Shown: positions 1-6,939 of the stretch, in pieces
Position numbering within the stretch: position 1 is the first letter of the stretch
Layout: every line of letters starts with the position of its first letter
Assembly (NCBI GenBank): GCA_051000815.1
Contig: JBPCNX010000043.1
Location: forward strand, 1-64,000
Reading direction: 5' to 3'
Length of the DNA: 64,000 nt
Source: PSRF01 sp051000815
GTDB taxonomy: Bacteria; Acidobacteriota; Blastocatellia; Pyrinomonadales; Pyrinomonadaceae
Made by a program: the position numbers and the translations under genes
Notes under the pieces: generated by a model
The model's database searches: none
What the model was told of the DNA's origin: nothing
What the model saw: the letters and a program-made list of their open reading frames with translations, nothing else

Positions 1-154
1 ACTCATCGGCACCTCTCAAAGAGCGGCGCTTTTATTGAATCGCGGACGTCCCGCCCGCAATGGGTGAGAAGCACGAACAGGCGTGTGACCACAGTGGAAC
101 GAGGCGTGCCTGCGGCGCGTTGCGGGCGAGACGCCCGCGATCCGACAGACCGCG
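1..154. repeat. 154-bp palindromic dispersed repeat, copy 1
   Basis: This stretch recurs almost unchanged at 4218-4371: same length, no indels, about ten substitutions counted by eye. Its core is an inverted repeat with arms at about 36-60 and 119-142, which match nearly base for base as reverse complements. It begins at the first base of the window, so the element may extend further left. Short open frames on both strands are by-products of the repeat and are not called as genes. It resembles a REP- or MITE-like non-coding element; no transposase is present. Confidence 0.85.
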
Positions 155-209
155 GCGTTAGCCACCGTGGCGCGTGCAGCGGGATGAACGAAGTGACATT
201 TGGCCATCG

Positions 210-956
210 CTATGTAAACGTGGGCGGCGGCGGTGGTCCGGGAACTGAAGGGCCTTCACCGCTGATTCCAAACACCTGTTCGTAGGCCATCGACATCGCG
301 GCAAAGGTCACCGGAAATACGAGGAACATTCCTACGTAACAGAGCAGCACGCCGCAAAATCCCAGCAACCCTGTGAGCAGGAGCAACCCCAGGAGCGGCC
401 AGAAGTTTGCCAGAGCTGCTTTGGCACTCAGGCGAACGGCCTCGATGCCCTTCATGTGCCGATCGACCAGCAGTGGATAGGTAAAAGTAAAGAGCACCGA
501 GATCATTATCACCAACACCATCACGATGATCAGGAAAACAAAGAAGATGGCAATGAAGGCGATTAAAGCTTGAGGATCAGGTTCGCCACTCCTGGGGAGA
601 ATGAAGAAGAGAACTCCATAAAAAGCGATGTAGAACGGGACAATGATCACCACCACGGGAATCACATGGATCAAAGTGGCAATGATGCTTTCACCGAGGT
701 AGTCGAAGCCTTTGAACAACGTGCCAAATTCCACCCTTTGGCCGCGGTGTTTTTGAAAGATAGCGAGGTAAAGCCCACACATCATCGGGCCCATAAGGAT
801 GCCGAAGGGCACGGCGCTGCCAATCAAAATCGCAACCAAACACATGCCGACAAAAAGCCAATACTGATCTCTGATGAGATCGTAACCTCCTCTCAAACAG
901 ACCATTGGCTGCACGACGCCGCTCTGAAAAGTTGGTATAGGGGAGAAGTTCTGCAT
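210..956 (-). CDS. multi-pass membrane protein, function unknown
   Basis: A 248-residue integral membrane protein. Hydrophobic segments lie at roughly residues 32-62, 90-118, 130-160 and 185-230, and a Gly/Pro-rich tail ends the protein. The arrangement (an N-terminal Gly-Tyr segment, two long helical hairpins, a conserved-looking Ala-rich amphipathic stretch before the last pair) recalls the loosely defined DUF975/YciC-like membrane families, but I cannot assign a family. It begins 10 bp after the stop of the SGNH hydrolase gene on the same strand, so the two are probably co-transcribed. No enzymatic motif is visible. The gene is convincing from its length and coherent membrane topology; its role is unknown. 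Confidence 0.8.
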   Translation of the reverse strand: MQNFSPIPTFQSGVVQPMVCLRGGYDLIRDQYWLFVGMCLVAILIGSAVPFGILMGPMMCGLYLAIFQKHRGQRVEFGTLFKGFDYLGESIIATLIHVIPVVVIIVPFYIAFYGVLFFILPRSGEPDPQALIAFIAIFFVFLIIVMVLVIMISVLFTFTYPLLVDRHMKGIEAVRLSAKAALANFWPLLGLLLLTGLLGFCGVLLCYVGMFLVFPVTFAAMSMAYEQVFGISGEGPSVPGPPPPPTFT

Positions 957-966
957 CGTTTGTCCT

Positions 967-2163
967 TTAGTTTGATGGCAGCGGCTCGGCCGATTTTCTC
1001 AGCCATCCGGTGGAAGGAATTAACCACTGTAACTGTCCTTTGATCGCTTCCGCATACATCAAAGCTCCCATTTGGTTGGGATGTCCCAGAGATGCGTAAC
1101 CGCAAGCGAGCAATCGGTTCTCTCGGGTCTGTTTTTCGCTTTTGGTTTCCCTGGGCGCCTTCGGTTTCTTATAGGTTTGTTTGCAGCTCTCAATCCGCTC
1201 CTTCCTGACTGTATCGTTCGCATTGTAAGCCGCGGTTCCGAAGCTAAGCGCGATCAGTATCTTGCGGAAGCCGGAAAGATTTGTTGACGAGAAAACGAAG
1301 GTCCAGAGCAGGGTGTCGTTTGCCGAGAAGGCGTGCTCCGGCCAAAACTGAATGTCGGCGAAAAGGACCTTCTGTCTTGACAAGCGGCTCTGCAATTCTT
1401 CATTCACCTCTCTGACTGCCTCGCGAAGGCTTGCTGTGGAGTTCGTGTAAAACTCTTCCGAATTGACAATCAACCGGTCGCGCACCTCCTTATCACTCAG
1501 GCGGCGACCCTCGGAAGGCTGACCAGCAAGTTTTTTAACGAGCAACCGGATGAAGGCGTTGTCCTCTGTTTCCGAAGAGACGATTCGGTAATACCCCGGC
1601 ACGATCACATGGGCATTTGGGAAAGCCTCGACAGTGCGGCGCAGCAATCGAGTCATGGCGGCGCCGCAACTCGCTCTGGTCCGCTCTCGAATCAAGTCCG
1701 TGTTGACCGAGGCATTCAGCAGATTGCGCACATCGACGTCATTGATACAACCGCCAAGCAACACCAGATCCACTTTTGAACCGTTCCCGTAGCTCTGCAG
1801 AGCTTCATCCAGTTCTTCATTGACCGAAGGAAGTGGCAGATTTACCTCGCTGTTAATGGAACTGTAGGTCTGTGTTTGTCCGGGAGACCTTTCGACGATT
1901 GCTCCCGAGTGGGCTTTGACCGTAACGTCAACGATTCTTCCGGTGGTTTCTTCCAGCCAGCACTTTACTCTGAACCAGGTTTTCTGTTGTTGCCGTAAAC
2001 CCTGTCCCCAAAGAATTGAATCACCCAGTACAAGCATCCGGAGATGGTTCTCGCTAACGGTATCGGGAGGAGTGCGACACTGGCCGGCAACCTGGGGGCC
2101 GGTGATTACGAGGAGCAGCAGGGTGAATGAGGGAAGGAGAAACCGTTGCAGGGAACGAGTCAT
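967..2163 (-). CDS. SGNH/GDSL-type hydrolase, exported
   Basis: A 398-residue esterase/lipase-like protein. An N-terminal Sec signal (basic start, Leu-rich core, Ala-Gly-Gln near residue 28) points to export. Block I is Gly-Asp-Ser at residues 47-49, supplying the predicted nucleophile Ser49. A Gly-Gly-x-x-Asn-Asp motif forms block III (oxyanion Gly/Asn). The C-terminal segment Gly-His-Pro-Asn carries the predicted catalytic His. The family hydrolyses acyl or carbohydrate esters; the substrate cannot be told. A long central insertion containing many Arg/Glu residues separates blocks III and V. The gene lies directly upstream of the membrane protein at 210-956. Confidence 0.85.
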   Translation of the reverse strand: MTRSLQRFLLPSFTLLLLVITGPQVAGQCRTPPDTVSENHLRMLVLGDSILWGQGLRQQQKTWFRVKCWLEETTGRIVDVTVKAHSGAIVERSPGQTQTYSSINSEVNLPLPSVNEELDEALQSYGNGSKVDLVLLGGCINDVDVRNLLNASVNTDLIRERTRASCGAAMTRLLRRTVEAFPNAHVIVPGYYRIVSSETEDNAFIRLLVKKLAGQPSEGRRLSDKEVRDRLIVNSEEFYTNSTASLREAVREVNEELQSRLSRQKVLFADIQFWPEHAFSANDTLLWTFVFSSTNLSGFRKILIALSFGTAAYNANDTVRKERIESCKQTYKKPKAPRETKSEKQTRENRLLACGYASLGHPNQMGALMYAEAIKGQLQWLIPSTGWLRKSAEPLPSN

Positions 2164-2177
2164 TCAGAGTCTCCGTG

Positions 2178-2198
2178 ACAGTACGGGAGCCGTAGCGC
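2178..2198. repeat. partial copy of the 11343-11474 palindromic element
   Basis: About 20 bases between the SGNH hydrolase and the FAD-subunit gene match one arm of the inverted repeat at 11343-11366 with one or two differences. Only one arm is seen here, so this is probably a remnant. Confidence 0.4.
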
Positions 2199-2209
2199 GG
2201 TTCATAGTA

Positions 2210-3079
2210 TCAAGCTTGCCGGGAGATCCGGGAAAGAAAATCAGCGAGCAGGTTGAGACTTACCGTTAATCGGTATTGCTTAGTGGAGCGGACATCATCA
2301 ATTGGAACTATTTCGCCGGCCAGGGTTGCTTTGGCTTGTTCGATCGTTACGGGATCAATCGAGCGACCGCGCAGTGAGTCTTCGGTTTTAAAGCAGCGCA
2401 AGGGCACTGGCGCAACGCTACCGAGGACGATGCGAATGTCGGCAACGGTCTTGTTGTTTGTTGACGCCGTGGCCGCAAAACAGATTTTCGAAATTGCCTG
2501 TGCTTTCCGGGTTCCTACCTTCCGGTAGTACTGCTGAAGGTCTTTTGTGGTTCGCGCCACGCGAATTCGCGACAGCAGTTCTTCCGGACGCAGCAGCATC
2601 TGCTTATAACCAGTATGAAAACGACGATAAGGAACCCAACGCGCCCCCGCCGTGGAGACTAATTCCAATTCAGCATCGTAAGCGAGCAACGCCGGTGGGG
2701 AATCAGCGGCGGGCGACGCATTCACGATGTTGCCGCCGACTGTGCCTCGATTCTGAATTGCCAGACTGCCGGTCTCGCTCGCTGCCTGGCAGAGCATCGG
2801 AAACTCGGTCTTTAGAACCGGGTGTTCCTGAACATGGGTGTAAGTGGTTAGCGCGCCAAGTGTCACGTGAGAATCGTTAACCTCGATCCCGCGCAGCTCT
2901 TTCAGGTTCCAGATGTTGAGATATCTTTTGTGAGTCAGCTTGCCGGCTTCAAGCAACACCATGAGATCAGTGCCTCCCGCGAAAGGCTTCCAAATGCCAG
3001 GCTCGTTGGCGAGCGCTTCCAGAGCTTCGCCTAGAGTGGCAGGCGACCTTAGTTTATAGCCGGGCACATATGCTCTCAT
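2210..3079 (-). CDS. molybdenum hydroxylase FAD-binding subunit (CoxM/XdhB-like)
   Basis: A 289-residue FAD subunit of the xanthine dehydrogenase/CO dehydrogenase family. It passes electrons from the iron-sulfur subunit to the acceptor through FAD. The first FAD-binding segment, Pro-Phe-Ala-Gly-Gly-Thr-Asp, is near residue 33, and the second, Thr-Val-Gly-Gly-Asn-Ile, is near residue 112. The C-terminal CO-dehydrogenase flavoprotein domain follows. Length is normal for a stand-alone subunit. Its ATG overlaps the stop of the preceding small ORF (ATGA), indicating translational coupling. The gene order L-S-(nucleotidyltransferase)-(small ORF)-M is unusual because unrelated genes split the three subunits. 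Substrate specificity cannot be deduced. Confidence 0.93.
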   Translation of the reverse strand: MRAYVPGYKLRSPATLGEALEALANEPGIWKPFAGGTDLMVLLEAGKLTHKRYLNIWNLKELRGIEVNDSHVTLGALTTYTHVQEHPVLKTEFPMLCQAASETGSLAIQNRGTVGGNIVNASPAADSPPALLAYDAELELVSTAGARWVPYRRFHTGYKQMLLRPEELLSRIRVARTTKDLQQYYRKVGTRKAQAISKICFAATASTNNKTVADIRIVLGSVAPVPLRCFKTEDSLRGRSIDPVTIEQAKATLAGEIVPIDDVRSTKQYRLTVSLNLLADFLSRISRQA

Positions 3080-3237
3080 TTCACAGTCCGCATTTCCGAT
3101 GTTGAAGCTTCGCCTCGTTGTTCGCTTGTCTTCACCTCGTCTTCTTGCGCGGGAAGCTTAGCCCTTTGCAGCGACAAACAAAGGCGCCGCAACTGCTCGA
3201 CGCGTTTGAGTCGAGCGGTGACGGCGCTGGCAGACAT
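3076..3237 (-). CDS. small hypothetical protein translationally coupled to the FAD subunit
   Basis: A 53-residue, highly charged (Arg/Lys/Glu-rich) ORF with no recognised domain. I use the ATG at 3237, one base after the stop of the nucleotidyltransferase-like gene; an in-frame ATG farther upstream (3261) would overlap that gene. The stop overlaps the start of the FAD-subunit gene as ATGA. This tight packing argues that it is translated, or at least serves as a coupling leader. No homologue is recognised, and it could simply fill the gap between two real genes. Confidence 0.5.
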   Translation of the reverse strand: MSASAVTARLKRVEQLRRLCLSLQRAKLPAQEDEVKTSEQRGEASTSEMRTVK

Positions 3238-3238
3238 G

Positions 3239-3706
3239 TCAACCTTCATTCGGGCCCTCACTTAGTGCTTCAATATCGGCCAGGTCCTGAGCACTACCAC
3301 GCAGCCGCTTCAACGAAATCAAGCCGCGGGCCGAAACTACAGCAAGTTTTCCGCCCTCCCAGTCAGCTTCAATTCGAGACTCCCAGACTGAGCGAATGGC
3401 TGGAGTAACTAAAAGCAAATCCAATGACAGCAAATCTCCGTCTTCAGGATCAATCTTCGATACCCGTCGGATCTCGATTGCCTCGTTCGCAAAGCTTAAA
3501 TCTTTGCCTCGGATGTTGTACCCAAGAGATTTTGCGATTGCGAACACCTGTTCTAACGAGTCGGAAAGAATGAGCATGTCGATATCAATGGTTGCGCGCG
3601 TTCTACCGTGAACGCTCATGGCCATCCCGCCGCACAATGCGTATGCGATCTTGTGCTCATCAAGACCCGCCACCAGCTTACGAAGTTCATCGACAAGATC
3701 GAGCAT
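3239..3706 (-). CDS. nucleotidyltransferase-fold protein (MNT/AbiEii-like)
   Basis: A 155-residue protein with the minimal nucleotidyltransferase signature: Gly26-Gly27 in an Ala-Leu-Cys-Gly-Gly-Met-Ala stretch, then Asp41-x-Asp43 as likely metal ligands. A third acidic residue is probably in the Leu-Ser-Leu-Asp-Leu strand near residue 96. Such proteins are found in the DUF6036/AbiEii-like group, some of which are toxins or NMP transferases. No partner HEPN or antitoxin gene is adjacent. It sits between the 2Fe-2S subunit gene (8 bp away) and the small ORF (1 bp away), inside a molybdenum hydroxylase operon. A role in the enzyme's maturation, for example cofactor handling, is conceivable but only an inference. 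Confidence 0.75.
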   Translation of the reverse strand: MLDLVDELRKLVAGLDEHKIAYALCGGMAMSVHGRTRATIDIDMLILSDSLEQVFAIAKSLGYNIRGKDLSFANEAIEIRRVSKIDPEDGDLLSLDLLLVTPAIRSVWESRIEADWEGGKLAVVSARGLISLKRLRGSAQDLADIEALSEGPNEG

Positions 3707-3714
3707 CGTTAGAG

Positions 3715-4197
3715 TTAACTCCGGTATGCACGAACCACCGACTCAAATATCTTCATATAGCCGGTGCAGCGGCAGAGATTGCCGGCGAGGCCGGTGTGAA
3801 TTTCCGATTCGCTCGGATTGGGATTTCGTTCGAGCAGATCAACGGCAGCGAGAACCATCCCGGGCGTACAGATACCGCATTGGGCGCCGCCGAATTCAAT
3901 GAACGCTTGCTGCACGGCGTGTAGCTGATCTCCGCTCGCGACACTTTCAATTGTCTTGATAGTTGCGCCTGCAACTTGCGCTACCGGTACGAGGCAGCTG
4001 TTGACGATCTCGCCGTTAAGAAAGACTGAACAGGCGCCACACTCGCCTTCCCCGCAACCTTCCTTCGTGCCAGTCAAGTGCAACTGCTCGCGAAGCACAT
4101 CCAGTAAGCGCTCGAGGGGATACACGTGAACCGTTCGCGTCTCGCCGTTCACAGTGCAAGTGACTTCAATCTTATCTCCAGAGATGGGGTCAGGCAT
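3715..4197 (-). CDS. molybdenum hydroxylase 2Fe-2S subunit (CoxS/YagT-like)
   Basis: A 160-residue small subunit with two [2Fe-2S] clusters that wire the molybdenum site to FAD. The plant-type ferredoxin cluster is ligated by Cys48, Cys53, Cys56 and Cys68. The helical C-terminal cluster uses Cys107, Cys110, Cys142 and Cys144 (Cys-Gly-Ile-Cys and Cys-Arg-Cys). All eight ligands are present and the length is typical. There is no twin-arginine leader, so the enzyme is probably cytoplasmic. Between this gene and the large-subunit gene lies a 154-bp palindromic repeat, which may affect transcript processing or expression ratio. Confidence 0.95.
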   Translation of the reverse strand: MPDPISGDKIEVTCTVNGETRTVHVYPLERLLDVLREQLHLTGTKEGCGEGECGACSVFLNGEIVNSCLVPVAQVAGATIKTIESVASGDQLHAVQQAFIEFGGAQCGICTPGMVLAAVDLLERNPNPSESEIHTGLAGNLCRCTGYMKIFESVVRAYRS

Positions 4198-4217
4198 TAT
4201 TTTGCGGTTACCATATT

Positions 4218-4371
4218 ACTCATCGGCACCTCTTAAAGAGCGGCGCTTTTATTGAATCGCGGGCGTCCCGCCCGCAATGAGTGCGAAGCACGAACAGGCG
4301 TGTGACCACATTCTAACGATGTGTGCCTGCGGCGTGTTGCGGGCGAGACGCCCGCGATCCGACAGACCGCG
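4218..4371. repeat. 154-bp palindromic dispersed repeat, copy 2
   Basis: Second copy of the element at 1-154, aligned without gaps. It occupies nearly the whole 197-bp spacer between the genes for the large and 2Fe-2S subunits of the molybdenum hydroxylase, so it lies inside a probable operon. Its arms (about 4253-4277 and 4336-4359) can form a long GC-rich hairpin in RNA from either strand. Confidence 0.85.
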
Positions 4372-4394
4372 CGTCCAACAACCGGCGACATCCT

Positions 4395-6623
4395 TCACAC
4401 CAGCTCCTCCATCAAACTTTCCGGCATCAGCGGCACATGCTTGAAACTCACTCCCGTTGCATTCTCGATCGCGCTCAGGATCGCCGGCGCAGCGCCATCC
4501 ATCGGCAACTCACCAATTCCCTTCGCGCCTGACGGTCCATACGCATAAGGATTCTCTTCAAAGAAAACCCGAATGGGCGGAATGTCGGCCGCAGTGGGGA
4601 TGATGTAGTTGGTCATCTGGTTATTGATCATCCGACCCTTATCCCAAACGACATTCTCGAAAAGCGTGAACCCGATTGCCTGCCCGACGCCGCCTTCAAT
4701 CTGACCCGCGGCCAGCACAGGATTAATGACCCGGCCAACCTCCTGCAAGGCGACGAAGTCCTGTACGTGCGCTTCATACGTCAGCAAATCAACGCTAACC
4801 TCGGCTACATAGACCGCCCAGGCATATGTTCCATAAGCATCGCCCTGGTACTTCTCATCGTCCCAGTTCACATTCGGCGGTGGTTGATACTTACTAAATG
4901 ATTTCAAGGGGCCAAACTGCTTTGTGTATTCGCGACAGGCGCTTTGAAATTCTGATTGGCTATAACCCTCCTGCAGCAAGCCACTACCTATCAAGGTTTG
5001 CTTCAAACCCAACACGGCCGACTCCACCAGCTTGCCCACGATCATGCAGGTGCGAGAGGCAACGGTGGGCCCGCTGTTCGGAACCAGACTCGTATCAGGT
5101 TGCACAACTTCGATTAGATCGAAATCCACTCCCAGCGTCTCGGCGGCGATCTGGGAAAAAATCGTATTCGTGCCTTGTCCAATCTCAGTGCTGGCGGCAA
5201 GGATTCGCACATGTCCGGTCTCAGTCGCTTCCGCGCCGACTACAGATTGCAGATAAACCTCGCCCGATCCTGTAAACCCTGCGCCATGCATAAAAGAAGC
5301 GAAGCCAATTCCTTTTTTGATGCGACTGTTTGGATTTTCGCCCGCGAATCTCTCGCGTTTAGCATGATAGTCGCTTAGTTTGAGTGCCTTATCGAGAAGG
5401 TGAGCCATTTCAACTTTCTCGCGAATCACCTGGCTCGTCGCCGTTGTCTGCCCTTCCTTAACAAAGTTTCGCCGGCGAAATTCATCAGGCTCAAGTCCAA
5501 CCGCGTGGGCCACCTTATCGAGATGGCGTTCCAACGCAAAGATGCTCTGCGGCGCGCCAAAACCTCTGAACGCACCGTGCGGGGGTGTGTTGGTCGCAAC
5601 CGCGCTGCTGCGAATGCGCACATTGGGACAACTGTATGGACCGGCCGAATGAATGGTTCCGCGTGAAAGGACAACAGGCGAAAGCGTGCAGTAAGCGCCG
5701 CCGTCGATGACGAAGTCGATCTCCATCGCAAGAAGCTTCCCGTCTTTTGAAACTGCGGTGCGATGACGCGTGCGCGAAGGATGACGTTTAGTCGTCGCCG
5801 CCATGTCCTCGGCCCGGTCATAAATGATCTTCACAGGTTTGCCGGTCTTCCACGCGAGCAGGGCCGCGTGCCCGGCAATCATGGAAGGATATTCTTCCTT
5901 GCCCCCAAAGCCGCCGCCCGTTTCAGTTTGAATCACACGGATCTTGTCTTCAGCCACGGCAAACAGTTTTACGAGCGCCTTGTGAACATAGTAGGGACAC
6001 TGCATTGACCCCCAGACCGTCACGCCATCACCGGGATTGGCTAGCGCAATTACCCCGTTGTTCTCGATGTAGAGCTGCTCCTGTGCGCCGGTGTGGTATT
6101 CGCCGTCGACGATTAAATCTGCATTTGCCCAAGCCTCATCTACATCTCCCTTATCCACGAGGAATGACTTGAAGACGTTGTTCTCGCCCCAAATGATCTC
6201 TTTCTTGTTTACTGAATCTTCAAGGGAAAATATTGCCGGCAACTCCTCGAATTCAATCTGCACATTGCGCCGCGCTTCTTCGAGTAAATATTTGTCGGCA
6301 TGCGCGAGCAGGAGGATCGGTTCTTCCGGATGGTTGACAACCTTGTCAGCGAGGTAAGGCTGATCGTTGAGGATTAGCGCGACGTGGTTTTCGCCAGGAA
6401 TGTCCTTTGCGGTAACGACGGTAATTTGATCCCAGGGAACGTCTCCGGCGAACGAGATATTTGTAATCCGACCGCGCGCCACCGGGCTGCGAACGGTCAC
6501 TCCATGCAGCATTTCGGGAAAGGTAAGGTCATCGACGTAGAGGGCCGCGCCCGTAACTTTGCGGCGACCTTCTTTGCGCGGCGCAGACTTGCCAACGAGA
6601 TGATTGTTTGTTCTCGCGCTCAT
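4395..6623 (-). CDS. molybdenum hydroxylase large subunit (xanthine dehydrogenase/CoxL family)
   Basis: A 742-residue molybdopterin-binding catalytic subunit. The N-terminal a/b hammerhead domain begins with the usual Ser-Ala-Pro-Arg-Lys-Glu-Gly-x-x-Lys-Val-Thr-Gly. The Gly-Gly-Gly-Phe-Gly-Gly-Lys loop (residues 238-244 region) and the Gly-Ala-Phe-Arg-Gly-Phe-Gly segment contact the cofactor and substrate. Gly-x-Lys-Gly-x-Gly-Glu ends with the predicted catalytic base, Glu705. I do not see the CO-dehydrogenase active-site Cys loop, so oxidation of a purine, aldehyde or other heterocycle is more likely than CO oxidation. It is the first gene of the operon, followed by a repeat and then the 2Fe-2S gene. 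Confidence 0.93.
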   Translation of the reverse strand: MSARTNNHLVGKSAPRKEGRRKVTGAALYVDDLTFPEMLHGVTVRSPVARGRITNISFAGDVPWDQITVVTAKDIPGENHVALILNDQPYLADKVVNHPEEPILLLAHADKYLLEEARRNVQIEFEELPAIFSLEDSVNKKEIIWGENNVFKSFLVDKGDVDEAWANADLIVDGEYHTGAQEQLYIENNGVIALANPGDGVTVWGSMQCPYYVHKALVKLFAVAEDKIRVIQTETGGGFGGKEEYPSMIAGHAALLAWKTGKPVKIIYDRAEDMAATTKRHPSRTRHRTAVSKDGKLLAMEIDFVIDGGAYCTLSPVVLSRGTIHSAGPYSCPNVRIRSSAVATNTPPHGAFRGFGAPQSIFALERHLDKVAHAVGLEPDEFRRRNFVKEGQTTATSQVIREKVEMAHLLDKALKLSDYHAKRERFAGENPNSRIKKGIGFASFMHGAGFTGSGEVYLQSVVGAEATETGHVRILAASTEIGQGTNTIFSQIAAETLGVDFDLIEVVQPDTSLVPNSGPTVASRTCMIVGKLVESAVLGLKQTLIGSGLLQEGYSQSEFQSACREYTKQFGPLKSFSKYQPPPNVNWDDEKYQGDAYGTYAWAVYVAEVSVDLLTYEAHVQDFVALQEVGRVINPVLAAGQIEGGVGQAIGFTLFENVVWDKGRMINNQMTNYIIPTAADIPPIRVFFEENPYAYGPSGAKGIGELPMDGAAPAILSAIENATGVSFKHVPLMPESLMEELV

Positions 6624-6681
6624 TGAGAGGTGATTACATTACAACGAAACGGAGGCTCGAGGGCAACTGTTTAATTTGCGT

Positions 6682-6717
6682 TGTCGGAGAGGATGAACCT
6701 GTCGGAGAGGATGAACC
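6682..6717. repeat. 18-bp tandem duplication
   Basis: Two head-to-tail copies of an 18-bp unit (6682-6699 and 6700-6717) upstream of the large-subunit gene, in the 316-bp gap that also holds the palindrome at 6789-6870. No gene is seen in this gap. Confidence 0.7.
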
Positions 6718-6788
6718 GGAGGGTGAGCATTAAATTGACGATGAACCAGTGCCGAAGGCGCGGCATTAAGGCGAAGTAGAGATGAAAC

Positions 6789-6870
6789 GCTCAGTCGGGA
6801 AGGGTGGCTTGCCCCCGCCCAAGGTTGAACAAAATTAACCAGCGGGGGTAAACCACCTTCCTGACTGAGC
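6789..6870. repeat. long inverted repeat, about 30-bp arms
   Basis: Arms at 6789-6818 and 6842-6870 are reverse complements with a few mismatches and one indel, separated by a 23-base loop. The arms share a core (TCAGGAAGGTGG plus a run of C then GC) with the larger inverted repeat at 41641-41783, suggesting one dispersed family. It lies just past the stop of the WD40-caspase gene, where it could act as a 3' hairpin, and upstream of the molybdenum hydroxylase operon. Confidence 0.75.
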
Positions 6871-6939
6871 CGCAAAGCTATCGCCTGACTGTTGGCGTTG
6901 TCGTAGTTGTGAACTGCAATGGCCCGAGGCTCAGGCGGA

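Noticed and set aside
16..285. Open frames on both strands within the first repeat
   Set aside because: They follow the palindromic repeat that occurs again at 4218-4371, so they are repeat by-products rather than genes.
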